Below, piece after piece: positions 35,491 to 43,461 of a stretch of DNA of 64,000 nt (positions within the stretch are counted from its first letter, which is position 1; every line of letters begins with the position of its first letter). The translations under genes were made by a program, and so were the position numbers. The stretch covers positions 558,001 to 622,000 of the forward strand of contig NZ_LR732469.1 of assembly GCF_902506425.1 (NCBI RefSeq), written 5' to 3'. Below the pieces are notes generated by a model. The model had not been told where the DNA came from. It made no database searches and saw nothing but the letters and a program-made list of their open reading frames with translations. This DNA comes from Novosphingobium sp. 9U. Its GTDB lineage: Bacteria; Pseudomonadota; Alphaproteobacteria; Sphingomonadales; Sphingomonadaceae.

Positions 35491-36165
35491 ATGGCTTCCC
35501 TGAAAAGGCGCCTGGTCGCGGTAGGCGCCGCACTGGGCCTGAGCGTTTCGCTTGCAGGATGCATGGGTGACTACGGCTACGGCGGTGTCGGCTATGCGTC
35601 GGACTACGGTTACGACGGCTATGGCTACGATGGCTATGGCCCCGCCTATGCCTATGGTTACGGCGGTGGCTATGGTGGCTACGGCGGCTGGTACAACGAC
35701 TTCTACTACCCCGGCTATGGCGTCTACGTGTTCGATCGGGGTGGTCGTCGCACCCGCTGGAACGACGGTCAGCGCCGCTACTGGCAGACGCAGCATGGGC
35801 GCGGTCAGCGCTGGGGCGACGGCCGTGGTCCCCAGGGCAGCTATCGTCCCGGCTTGCCCAACGGCGGGCGTGGCGATGGCCCGCGCGGCGGCTGGCGCGG
35901 CGATCGCCAAGGTGGCGTTGCGCAAGGTGGCGTCGCAAATGGTGCCGTAGGGCAGCAGCGGCCCGATCGCGGCGGTTGGCAAGGCCAGTCGGGCATGACC
36001 CGTCCGGACCGGCCGGCGCCTTCGGCCGGTCAGTGGAGCGGTCGCGGCTCGTCCATCGGCACGCCGGGAGCTTCTGGCGGACGTTCCGGATGGGGCGGCC
36101 GTGGCTTTGGTGGCGGACAGGGCTTCGGTGGTGGACGCGGCGGCGGCGGACACCGCCAGCACTGA
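35491..36165 (+). CDS. Gly/Tyr-rich probable lipoprotein
   Basis: A 224-residue protein. A signal sequence ends in a lipobox (LGLSVSLAGCMGDYG), so it is probably lipid-anchored. Residues about 25-75 are repeats of YGYDGYGYDGYG type, followed by a basic, Arg/Gly-rich central region (RRTRWNDGQRRYWQ, GRGQRWGDGRGP) and a Gly-rich tail (FGGGQGFGGGRGGGG). It resembles surface-exposed or RNA/glycan-sticky low-complexity proteins; such sequences are common under general-stress control in sphingomonads. Short repeats in the DNA of 35575-35700 come from this coding repetition. AAGGAC lies about nine bases before the ATG. Confidence 0.8.
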   Translation: MASLKRRLVAVGAALGLSVSLAGCMGDYGYGGVGYASDYGYDGYGYDGYGPAYAYGYGGGYGGYGGWYNDFYYPGYGVYVFDRGGRRTRWNDGQRRYWQTQHGRGQRWGDGRGPQGSYRPGLPNGGRGDGPRGGWRGDRQGGVAQGGVANGAVGQQRPDRGGWQGQSGMTRPDRPAPSAGQWSGRGSSIGTPGASGGRSGWGGRGFGGGQGFGGGRGGGGHRQH

Positions 36166-36185
36166 CACACTTTGCCGCATCATCT

Positions 36186-36210
36186 CGAACTTGTGTGGCG
36201 GTGCGGCGTT
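36186..36210 (+). promoter_or_regulatory. EcfG-like promoter upstream of the DUF937 gene
   Basis: CGAAC (36186-36190), 16 bases, CGTT (36207-36210): one mismatch in the -35 element of the EcfG consensus. The ATG of the DUF937 gene is 29 bases after the -10 element. Confidence 0.45.
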
Positions 36211-36238
36211 TGTCCTCAAGCGCCGTTACGCAACTGGG

Positions 36239-36805
36239 ATGAGCGACATGAACCTGAACGAACTCCTGCCCGCCGGTGGCATCGATGCGCTGGCATCTCA
36301 GCTCGGCATACCTCACGATCAAGCCCAGCGAGGCGCCGAAGCGCTGCTGCCATCAGTGCTGACAGGCCTGGGACAGCAAGCAGCCGGCGCCGGCGGCGAC
36401 GTTCCGCACGTCGATGCGCTTGGCGGCAGCGCCCTGGCCGACAACGTGGTCGGGCCGGGACCGACCGACATCGCCAAGGGCAACCAGCTGCTCGGCGGCA
36501 TCTTCGGCTCCAAGGACACCAGCCGGCAAGTCGCCACCCAGGCATCGCAGCAAAGCGGCATCGATCCGGCCTTGCTCAAGCAGATGCTGCCGATCCTCGT
36601 CATGCTGGTCGCCGGGCACCTGGCGAAACGATCGGGCGGTCAGCCCGGAGGCCTAGGTGGCGTGCTGACGTCGGTGCTTGGCTCGCTCGCCGGCGGTGGC
36701 GCCGGAGCGGCATCGGGCAGCGGAGGCCTTGGAGGGCTCGGTGGTGGCTTGGGCGGCGGCCTCGGCGATATCCTCGGCTCGGTGCTGGGTGGCGCGCGGC
36801 ACTGA
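36239..36805 (+). CDS. DUF937 family protein
   Basis: A 188-residue protein. The DUF937 helical region (about 5-135) has ALASQLGIPHDQAQRGAEALLPSVLTGL, GNQLLGGIFGSKDTSRQVA and LLKQMLPILVMLVAGHLAKR. It ends in a Gly/Leu-rich low-complexity tail (GGLGGLGGGLGGGLGDIL). Members resemble YidB and are uncharacterised; the LPILVMLVAGHL helix could touch membrane. The start may be the ATG at 36239 or the one at 36248, nine bases on. A one-mismatch EcfG-type promoter lies just upstream. It precedes the App1-like phosphatase gene by 48 bases on the same strand. Confidence 0.85.
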   Translation: MSDMNLNELLPAGGIDALASQLGIPHDQAQRGAEALLPSVLTGLGQQAAGAGGDVPHVDALGGSALADNVVGPGPTDIAKGNQLLGGIFGSKDTSRQVATQASQQSGIDPALLKQMLPILVMLVAGHLAKRSGGQPGGLGGVLTSVLGSLAGGGAGAASGSGGLGGLGGGLGGGLGDILGSVLGGARH

Positions 36806-36853
36806 GGCGCAAACGGCTCCCCAGCACCGCCGAGTAGGTAGCGGTCGTCGCTC

Positions 36854-37990
36854 ATGCAAAGCAACGGAACGACCGACACACGGATGAACACCGCCGACGC
36901 CTTTGGACGCTGGCTGCGCGCATTTGCCGCGGGGCTGGAGCAGGATGTCGATCAGCTGAAAGATTTGCTGACCGACCCTGTCGCTCCCGCCAACGTGCAG
37001 ATCCTGCCTTACGCCGGATACCGGAACGACCGTGAGCTGCGCGTTTCCGGCCGCGTGGTCGAGTACCGCCCGCCGCTCGCACCAGCGGACGACGTGCTCG
37101 ACAAGCTGCTGGCGATGTGGGCGATCTACAACAGCCGCGAGGTCGGCGGGATCACCGTCAGATGCGAAGCGCATGGGATCGACGCCACCTGCATCAGCGA
37201 TGAGGAGGGCTACTTCCAGTTCACGTTAAGCGTGGATCGTCCGCTGCCCGGGAGGACTACTTGGGAGAACGTGAAGCTCTCCGCACCGGGTCACGACGCT
37301 CAAGGCGAACTCACCGTGCCCATTCTGGCGCCAGGTAGCGACGATCGCTGGGCCATCATCTCCGACATCGACGACACCATCATGGAGACAGGCGCGACCA
37401 ACTTCGCGGCCAATTGGCGCCGGATCGTGCTGGAACAGCCCGGCGATCGATTGGCCGTGCCCGGCTCGGCAGACTTGTACCGGACGATCGCGCGCGACCA
37501 CGCCTCGCCGACGCGGCCGTTCTTCTACGTCTCGTCGAGTCCCTGGAACCTGTACGGGTTCCTTACGCAGTTCATGGAGCTGAACCGGATCCCGCACGGC
37601 CCGATGTTCCTGAAGGATTTGGGCATCGATGCGGGCAAGTTCATCGACGCCGGGCACAAGACGCACAAGCTCGAGGCGATCCGATCGATCCTCCGGTTCT
37701 ATCCGCAGCACCGCTTCCTGCTGATGGGCGACAACGGTCAGCAGGATGTCGAGATTTACACCGAGGTTGTGAGGGAGTTCCCGCAGCGGATCGGCGCCGT
37801 CTTCATCCGTGACGTGACCGGGGAGTGCGCAGCCGGCGCCAACGCTACCCACCTGGCAGAGATGGCATCGCTGGGCGTTCAGACACACTGCGCCGCCAGC
37901 TTCGCCGATGGCGTCTCGATCCTGCGCTCGCTGCGCATCGACAACCCTGTCGAGGCAACGCGGGCCTCAGGCGAAGGCGCCGCAGCCTAG
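36854..37990 (+). CDS. App1-family phosphatase (DUF2183)
   Basis: A 378-residue protein. The N-terminal half has a beta-rich region (LRVSGRVVEYRPP, WENVKLSAPGHDAQGELTVP). The C-terminal half is a HAD-type phosphatase with the DxDxT motif in IISDIDDTIMETG, the FFYVSSSPWNLYGFL segment (motif II Ser) and FLLMGDNGQQDVEIY (motif IV acid pair). The family includes yeast App1, a phosphatidate phosphatase; bacterial members probably act on a lipid phosphate or related substrate (inference). ATG at 36854. Its stop overlaps the stop of the convergent reductase gene by four bases. Confidence 0.88.
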   Translation: MQSNGTTDTRMNTADAFGRWLRAFAAGLEQDVDQLKDLLTDPVAPANVQILPYAGYRNDRELRVSGRVVEYRPPLAPADDVLDKLLAMWAIYNSREVGGITVRCEAHGIDATCISDEEGYFQFTLSVDRPLPGRTTWENVKLSAPGHDAQGELTVPILAPGSDDRWAIISDIDDTIMETGATNFAANWRRIVLEQPGDRLAVPGSADLYRTIARDHASPTRPFFYVSSSPWNLYGFLTQFMELNRIPHGPMFLKDLGIDAGKFIDAGHKTHKLEAIRSILRFYPQHRFLLMGDNGQQDVEIYTEVVREFPQRIGAVFIRDVTGECAAGANATHLAEMASLGVQTHCAASFADGVSILRSLRIDNPVEATRASGEGAAA

Positions 37991-39042
37991 CGCCGCACCA
38001 GACCCTTGGGCTGCACTACGCCCAGGTCTAGGTGCGAGACGATGCCCGGCGCCGCATCGCACACCGCCGGCACCGCGGTGCAGCCGACCAGTCCGGTCCA
38101 AGGCAGGCCGAGGAACGGGTGGCGCCCGTCGTCGTCCTGCATCGCCATCAGGTGGCATTCCAGCGGCGGCTCGCCCTTGATGCGCACGCGGTACTTGGCC
38201 TCGCCCTCTTCCCACACCGGCTCGATGTCCTCGCCCAGCTGCCAATAGAAGTGGTAGACGATCAGCGGCGCCCCTTCGCACCAGGCGGTCCATTCGTAGT
38301 GCTGACCGCCGACGGTGCCCGCCTTCACCTCGCCGAACTGGTGCGTGATGTCCTTCTTGGCGGTCGCCACCTCGAACTTGACGGTGACGTTCTCGATCTC
38401 CTTGCCGAGCCCGTGCGCGATCATCTCCATGCTGGAGTAGAAGTGCTTGTAGGTCTCGGGCGAGCGGCGCGGATTGGCGAGGAGCTCCTGCGGGTCGGCG
38501 CCGAAGCCCATGATTTCGGTATAGATCATCGGGTTGCGCACTTTGTCGATGATCTCGGATACTTCCACGCAGTCGACCCGGCTCATCAGCCGCGCCAGGG
38601 TCAAAGGCAGGATGTCGCCCGAGAAGCCGGGATGGATGCCGCAGCCGTGGAACGAAGTACCACCTTGCGCGCAGGCCGCCTCCACACGCGCGGTTTCTTC
38701 CGTCAGCCACTTGTTGGGCAGGAACGGTCCGGCGGGCGAGACGACGTTCTTGCCCGAGGCGAGCAGCGCGCAGACCTGCTCCAGTGGCGGTGTCATCATG
38801 CTGGGGGAGAAGAGTACGCAGTCCGCCTCCATGGCAAGGATCGCGTCGATGTCGCTGGTTGCCTTGACCCCGGTGGTGGCGGGCAGCCCGACCAGCTCGC
38901 CCGCGTCCTTGCCGACCTTGTCGGGATTGGTGACGTAGACGCCGACCAGCTCGGTCACCGGGTTCTCGATGAAGTACTTCAACGCCGCCGAGCCGACGGT
39001 GCCGGTGGCCCACTGGATGACGCGGTAGGTCTTATCAGCCAT
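37987..39042 (-). CDS. DapB-like NAD(P)-dependent dehydrogenase (2,4-diaminopentanoate dehydrogenase-like)
   Basis: A 351-residue protein. The N-terminal Rossmann fold (VIQWATGTVGSAALKYFI) is of dihydrodipicolinate-reductase type, followed by ELVGVYVTNPDKVGKDAGEL and the CGIHPGFSGDILPLTLARL segment. It is much longer than genuine DapB (about 270) and lacks DapB's catalytic HHxxK motif, so it is not a lysine-pathway enzyme. Related proteins include 2,4-diaminopentanoate dehydrogenase and many uncharacterised sphingomonad enzymes in catabolic clusters. Substrate unknown. It lies 13 bases after the SDR gene on the same strand, likely one operon. Confidence 0.82.
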   Translation of the reverse strand: MADKTYRVIQWATGTVGSAALKYFIENPVTELVGVYVTNPDKVGKDAGELVGLPATTGVKATSDIDAILAMEADCVLFSPSMMTPPLEQVCALLASGKNVVSPAGPFLPNKWLTEETARVEAACAQGGTSFHGCGIHPGFSGDILPLTLARLMSRVDCVEVSEIIDKVRNPMIYTEIMGFGADPQELLANPRRSPETYKHFYSSMEMIAHGLGKEIENVTVKFEVATAKKDITHQFGEVKAGTVGGQHYEWTAWCEGAPLIVYHFYWQLGEDIEPVWEEGEAKYRVRIKGEPPLECHLMAMQDDDGRHPFLGLPWTGLVGCTAVPAVCDAAPGIVSHLDLGVVQPKGLVRR

Positions 39043-39055
39043 TGTTCGGCTCCTC

Positions 39056-39862
39056 TCAGTTCAGGCCGCGGCTCTGGCCGCCGTCGACGCGATAGTTGGC
39101 GCCGGTGATGAAGCCCGAGCGCGGGCTGGCGAGCATGCAGGCGACCATCGCCAGCTCCTCGGGCTTGCCGACGCGGCCGACCGGCGGGATGTCGAACACC
39201 TTGGCCTCGCCGAATTTCTCGCAGATCTCCTCGAAGCTGGCGTCGGGATTGCCGAACTTCTCGCGCCCGAAACGCAGCAGCCCGTCGACCATGATGATGC
39301 CGGGCGTCAGGATGTTGGCGGTGACACCGACGTTGCGTAGGGAGCCCGCGAGGCTGACGGTGTAATTGTTCAGCGCCGCCTTCGCCGCCGAATAGTCCGC
39401 GCCGACGTTGTTGGGCTGCATCGCGACCGCGCTTGAGACGTTGACGATGCGGCCAAAGCGCGACTCGACCATGTCCGGAATGCACAACTGGCACAGCTGC
39501 ACTGCGCCCAGCGTGTTAGCGCGATAGTTGGAGAGGAAGTCGGCCGCATCGATCTCGTGCGGCTTCTTCGCCGAGTTGCCTTCCGAGTTGCCGCCGGCGT
39601 TGTTGATCAGGATCTCGACGTTGCCACCGAGCGCCGCGACGGCCTGGCCATGGACCGCCTCGGCCGTGCCATCCTCCGCCAGTTCGCCGATCGCGACACC
39701 TGCAGCTCCGATCGCCTTCGCCACTGCCTCGGCCCGCTCGCGATTGCGGCCGTGGACCACGACGTGCGCACCTTCCTGCGCCAGCATGTGCACGATCGCT
39801 TCGCCGATGCCGCTGCTGCTGCCGGTGACCAGCGCGCGGCGGCCCTTCAGATCCAGATCCAT
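39056..39862 (-). CDS. SDR-family oxidoreductase
   Basis: A 268-residue classical SDR. Cofactor loop ALVTGSSSGIGEAIVHML, NNAGG, catalytic Ser in VNVSSAVAMQP, YSAAK at the active site, and C-terminal ITGANYRVDGGQSRGL. VVVHGRNRERAE after strand two suggests NADP. An insert around residues 85-110 (GNSEGNSAKKPHEIDA) is unusual. Probably oxidises or reduces an alcohol/ketone in a catabolic pathway together with the DapB-like gene downstream. The ATG at 39862 is chosen since the family starts with DLDLKGRRALVTG; upstream codons do not fit. Confidence 0.9.
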   Translation of the reverse strand: MDLDLKGRRALVTGSSSGIGEAIVHMLAQEGAHVVVHGRNRERAEAVAKAIGAAGVAIGELAEDGTAEAVHGQAVAALGGNVEILINNAGGNSEGNSAKKPHEIDAADFLSNYRANTLGAVQLCQLCIPDMVESRFGRIVNVSSAVAMQPNNVGADYSAAKAALNNYTVSLAGSLRNVGVTANILTPGIIMVDGLLRFGREKFGNPDASFEEICEKFGEAKVFDIPPVGRVGKPEELAMVACMLASPRSGFITGANYRVDGGQSRGLN

Positions 39863-40107
39863 GCTTCTTGCTCTCCCAACTTGGCCCGCGAGAGACCATG
39901 ATGCGGCGCGAGACGCTACTCCCAAATGGGGATCATAGGCCAGCAGGCTTGGGCGTCAGAACCGCACTCCCATAACCGGTCCAAAGAGTAGTGGACTCGC
40001 TCACGGCACAAGTGCTAGTCCTCACAGCAGGGGTAATATTGCCGCAAGTCATGTTGGCCGATTGCGCGCACCTGCGCGCCGCCAGCCATAGTCAACCGGG
40101 GGCGGCG

Positions 40108-41523
40108 TTGGCCTTCAACTCGCTGACATTCTTTGCCTTCTTCGGCATCGTTCTTGCGATCTGGTCGATCCCGTTCGGCTGGACGGCCAAGAAGGTGTTC
40201 CTGCTTCTCGCCAGCTACCTGTTCTATTCGGCGTGGAACCCGCCTTTCATCATCCTGCTCTGGGTGTCGACGATCGTCGACTGGATCGCCGCCCAGCAGC
40301 TGGTGCGTGCCGAACGGCCGATCGTCCGCAAGGCCTGGATGCTGATCTCGGTGGTGGTGAACATCGGCATGCTGGCCTATTTCAAGTACGGCCAGTTCGC
40401 GCTCGATAGCTTCGCCGCGGCGATGAGCGCGGTCGGCGTGCGCTACTCCGCGCCGCAGATGGGGATCGTGCTGCCGGTCGGCATCAGCTTCTACACCTTT
40501 GCGACGCTGTCCTACACGCTGGACGTCTACTTGCGGCGCGCGGCGCCTGCGCGCAGTTTCCTCGACTATGCGCTGTTCGTGACGTTCTTCCCACACCTGG
40601 TCGCAGGGCCGATCATGCGCCCGACCGAGCTGGTGCCGCAGTTCGCCTCGCCCCGCCGAGCAGACCGCAACCAGCTGTGTTTCGGCCTTGGCATGATCGT
40701 GCTGGGCCTGTTTCAGAAGGTCGTACTGGCTGACGGGTTCCTGGCGCCCGCGGTCGACGCGGTCTACGGAGCGAAAGCGCCGCCCCTCGGTCTCGACGCC
40801 TGGGTCGGGACTCTCGCCTTCAGCGGGCAGATCTTCTGCGACTTTGCGGGCTACTCGACGACGGCGATCGGCGTGGCGCTGTGCCTGGGCTTCGCTATGC
40901 CGGACAACTTCCGCTTTCCCTACGCCGCTGTCGGCTTCTCCGACTTCTGGCGGCGGTGGCACATCACCTTGTCCTCGTGGCTGCGCGACTACGTCTACAT
41001 TCCCCTGGGCGGCAGCCGCCGCGGCCCTGCCCGCACATACGCGGCGCTGATGGCGACCATGCTGCTGGGCGGGCTGTGGCATGGTGCCAACTGGACCTTC
41101 GTCGCCTGGGGCGGTCTCCACGGCCTCTACCTGGTGGCCGAGCGGTTGATCAAGCGCAGCACGGCCTATCGTCCACGTGGCGCAATGCTGTTCGCTGCCG
41201 GCTTGCTTACCTTCCTGCTTGTCAACGTGGCGTGGGTGTTCTTTCGCGCGACCAGCTTCGGCGCGGCCTGGTCGATCCTCGCCGCGATGATCGGCATTGA
41301 TGGCGGCGTCGGCAAACCGCAGCTCGCCATGGTCAGCATCGTCTCGACGCTGGTGATCGTCCCGGCACTGGTGGCGATCCATTGGGCAATGCGCGAGCGC
41401 ACGCTCGAGGCCGCCGTCGCGCGGCTTCATCCGGTGCTGATCGCGCTGGGCCTGGCAGCGATGGCGTTCGCCATCATCATCGAACATGGATCGGGCGATG
41501 CCTTCATCTACTTCCAGTTCTGA
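40108..41523 (+). CDS. MBOAT-family O-acyltransferase (AlgI-like)
   Basis: A 471-residue polytopic membrane protein. Family landmarks are the opening FNSLTFFAFFGIVL, LPVGISFYTFATLSYTLDVYLRR, FFPHLVAGPIMRP, FRFPYAAVGFSDFWRRWHITLSSWLRDYVYIPLGGSRRG and LLGGLWHGANWTFVAWG, whose His is the presumed catalytic residue. Such proteins transfer acetyl groups across the membrane for polysaccharide O-acetylation. Start choice: family proteins begin with MxFNS, so the TTG at 40108 with a G-rich stretch before it is preferred; GTG 39991 or ATG 40051 would add an atypical extension. The next gene (SGNH-like) overlaps it by 38 bases and is the likely partner. Confidence 0.9.
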   Translation: MAFNSLTFFAFFGIVLAIWSIPFGWTAKKVFLLLASYLFYSAWNPPFIILLWVSTIVDWIAAQQLVRAERPIVRKAWMLISVVVNIGMLAYFKYGQFALDSFAAAMSAVGVRYSAPQMGIVLPVGISFYTFATLSYTLDVYLRRAAPARSFLDYALFVTFFPHLVAGPIMRPTELVPQFASPRRADRNQLCFGLGMIVLGLFQKVVLADGFLAPAVDAVYGAKAPPLGLDAWVGTLAFSGQIFCDFAGYSTTAIGVALCLGFAMPDNFRFPYAAVGFSDFWRRWHITLSSWLRDYVYIPLGGSRRGPARTYAALMATMLLGGLWHGANWTFVAWGGLHGLYLVAERLIKRSTAYRPRGAMLFAAGLLTFLLVNVAWVFFRATSFGAAWSILAAMIGIDGGVGKPQLAMVSIVSTLVIVPALVAIHWAMRERTLEAAVARLHPVLIALGLAAMAFAIIIEHGSGDAFIYFQF

Positions 41524-42775
41524 GCCCGCCGAGGCGCCCGTGGTGGAGCCGGGACAAGGGCCAAACGCGCACCATGCTCCGCTCGCGCCGGGGCTGCGCC
41601 TGACCGCATCCGACCGCCCCGGCATGGCGCAGCCGGTGCCGCAACGCGACGTACCCGCGCAACCCTGGGCGCGGATCATGCTGGCGGTCGTGCTGCTCGT
41701 ATCGCTGCTGACGGTCGGCTGGGAGGCCTGGAGCCGCACGCGCGGTTTCCTGCCCGGCGACCTCGGCGACTATCCCTCTACCTGGGCCGAGCAATGGCGG
41801 CGGATCGACGATGCGCCCGTCGCCATCATCGGGGACTCGCGCATTCTGTTCGACACCGACTTCGCCCGGTTCGAAGCGCTGACTGGCCGCCGCCCGCTGC
41901 AGCTTGCACTCGCGGGAACCAACGCCCGGCCCATCCTGGAGGACATCGCCGACAAGACGGCGTTCGAGGGCCTGCTGATCGTCGGCATCACCGAAGTCTC
42001 GTACTACCGCCCGGGGATCGGGCTCGGCGCAAAGGCGCAAAAGGCGGGCGAGTGGGAGGCGCCGAGCGCGAAGACCTCGCTGATCCTGCACCGCGAAGCG
42101 CGCCGGCACCTCGGCTTCCTGGAGGACGACGCATCGCTCAGCACGCTGGTCCAGCACTCCGATAACGGCGCGCGGAAGGGCCTGCGCGGCGGCCCCTACA
42201 ACGAGGTTTGGAAGCTGGAGCACACCGGAGAGGATCGCGAAACCGCACTCTGGCAGCAGATCGAGCGCGATCCCTTCCTGCGCGCCCATGCGATCCACAT
42301 GTGGATGATCCTCTACGGCCTGCCCGGCCCTACGCCCGAACTGATCGCTATGACCGAGGCGAAGACGCGCGCCGCGGTCGCAAAGATCCGCGCACGCGGC
42401 GGAGAGGTGGTTTTCGTGCGCCCGCCCTCGGCACCCAAGCTACGCTTGCTGGAGGACCAGAGAGCGCCTCGCGACAAAGTTTGGGACAAGCTTCTCGTGG
42501 CGGCGAACGTGCAAGGCGTTCACGCGGACGACTTGCCCGCTGCGCGCGATCTGGACATTCCCGAACTGTCCCATGTCAGCGCTGCGTGTCGCCCGCTGTT
42601 CACCGACGCTTACGTGCGCGCCATCGCACTCCTCATTCCAAGGTTGCCGTTGCGCGCTGACGCGCCGCCGCCGCTGGCTGCTGGCTCCTGCTCGCCCCAG
42701 ACGCGCGTTGCCGTTCAGGGTAAGCCGCGGCGGGCGAGGGCAATGCCGGCAAGGTTCCTGGTGCGCGGCACGTGA
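41486..42775 (+). CDS. SGNH-like protein, probable O-acetylation partner of the MBOAT protein
   Basis: A 429-residue protein with a disordered Pro-rich N-terminus, one membrane-spanning helix (IMLAVVLLVSLLTVGWEAW, about 65-83) and an extracytoplasmic domain. The domain contains VAIIGDSRILFDTDF (the GDS block of SGNH esterases) and a late DIPELSHVSAACRPLF segment that could supply the Asp/His pair. Similar single-helix SGNH proteins (AlgX/AlgJ group) work with MBOAT proteins to acetylate exported glycans. It starts within the MBOAT gene, so translation is coupled. Its last 60 bases are antisense to the RNase H-like gene, and the last about 25 residues look non-conserved. Confidence 0.75.
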   Translation: MDRAMPSSTSSSEPAEAPVVEPGQGPNAHHAPLAPGLRLTASDRPGMAQPVPQRDVPAQPWARIMLAVVLLVSLLTVGWEAWSRTRGFLPGDLGDYPSTWAEQWRRIDDAPVAIIGDSRILFDTDFARFEALTGRRPLQLALAGTNARPILEDIADKTAFEGLLIVGITEVSYYRPGIGLGAKAQKAGEWEAPSAKTSLILHREARRHLGFLEDDASLSTLVQHSDNGARKGLRGGPYNEVWKLEHTGEDRETALWQQIERDPFLRAHAIHMWMILYGLPGPTPELIAMTEAKTRAAVAKIRARGGEVVFVRPPSAPKLRLLEDQRAPRDKVWDKLLVAANVQGVHADDLPAARDLDIPELSHVSAACRPLFTDAYVRAIALLIPRLPLRADAPPPLAAGSCSPQTRVAVQGKPRRARAMPARFLVRGT

Positions 42776-43113
42776 CGCAAGTGGACGCGCGCAAATCCCG
42801 CGGACGCCTGGTGGAACGCGGCCAGGTACGGCGCGAGGTGTGCGCTCCGGCATTTCTGCCGGCCACTCGCCTGCGCAATCACGAGGGCTGAGTCTCCGAT
42901 CAGCACGACGTCCGTACACGCCTGCGCATGCGCCTGCTTTACCGCCATAAGGAGGGCGAGCCACTCAGCCTGGTTGTTGTCGCCCACACCCATCTCGTCG
43001 CGGAACCAGGCTTTCCCCCGGCTCACCACGGCAGCATGCATCGGCCCCGGGTTCGGCGCGCAGCCACCGTCGAAGTAGAACGTGACCCGTTCCTCGCGCC
43101 AAGCTTCACGCAT
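42715..43113 (-). CDS. RNase H-like protein with altered active site
   Basis: A 132-residue protein. Three of the four metal-binding acids of type 1 RNase H are present: Asp in YFDGGCAPNPGP, Glu in NNQAEWLALL and Asp in LIGDSALVI. The fourth, normally the Asp of a RNxxADxLA motif near the end, is missing: here the sequence is RTRNLAGIALA. A basic handle region is absent, as in many short RNase H homologues. It may still bind RNA/DNA hybrids or have weak activity. ATG at 43113; it diverges from the glutaredoxin gene and its 3' end overlaps the SGNH-like gene on the other strand. Confidence 0.8.
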   Translation of the reverse strand: MREAWREERVTFYFDGGCAPNPGPMHAAVVSRGKAWFRDEMGVGDNNQAEWLALLMAVKQAHAQACTDVVLIGDSALVIAQASGRQKCRSAHLAPYLAAFHQASAGFARVHLRHVPRTRNLAGIALARRGLP

Positions 43114-43149
43114 GTCCGCCCTTACTCATCTCGATGGTCTCGCCAGGAC

Positions 43150-43174
43150 GGAACCGCTGCCTTGCTGTGGCTTT
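43150..43174 (+). promoter_or_regulatory. Weak EcfG-like promoter candidate upstream of the glutaredoxin gene
   Basis: GGAAC (43150-43154), 16 bases, CTTT (43171-43174): perfect -35 element but one mismatch in the short -10 element. It lies 42 bases before the start at 43216. Confidence 0.3.
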
Positions 43175-43215
43175 GATCCCAGGGCGGAGCGACATGCTCC
43201 GCGATGGAGAACTGC

Positions 43216-43461
43216 ATGTCCGATAGCAAGAGCGCCACGTTGTACCGCATGGTGCTGCCCGACCACACCTGCCCGTTCGGCGTGCGCGCCAAGCAGTTGC
43301 TGGAGCAAGCCGGCTTCCAGATCGAGGATAATGTGCTGTCCTCGCGCGACGAAGTCGACGCGTTCGAGGATGAGCACGGTGTTGACACCACGCCGCAGGT
43401 CTTCATCGATGGCGAGCGGATCGGCGGCAGCGACGATCTGGAACGCTACCTGGCTCAGTAG
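43216..43461 (+). CDS. Glutaredoxin-like protein, single active-site Cys
   Basis: An 81-residue glutaredoxin fold: [22 protein letters not shown] with active site CPFG (one Cys only), then [22 protein letters not shown], which contains the TxPQVFI cis-Pro loop and GG-S-DDL glutathione-binding motif. A monothiol site suggests deglutathionylation or iron-sulfur roles rather than dithiol reduction. The ATG at 43216 has GGAG six bases upstream; the ATG at 43204 has none. Its stop overlaps by seven bases the end of the convergent thioredoxin-reductase-like gene. Confidence 0.88.
   Translation: MSDSKSATLYRMVLPDHTCPFGVRAKQLLEQAGFQIEDNVLSSRDEVDAFEDEHGVDTTPQVFIDGERIGGSDDLERYLAQ

Noticed and set aside
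35575..35700. Short tandem DNA repeats
   Set aside because: They arise from the repeated Tyr-Gly-Asp codons of the Gly/Tyr-rich lipoprotein; not an independent repeat or CRISPR array.
40015..41739. Long open minus-strand frame (about 574 codons) antisense to the MBOAT gene
   Set aside because: Composition is Arg/Gln/His-rich with no domain pattern, while the plus strand encodes a clear AlgI-like protein. High GC content makes such shadow frames common throughout this window.
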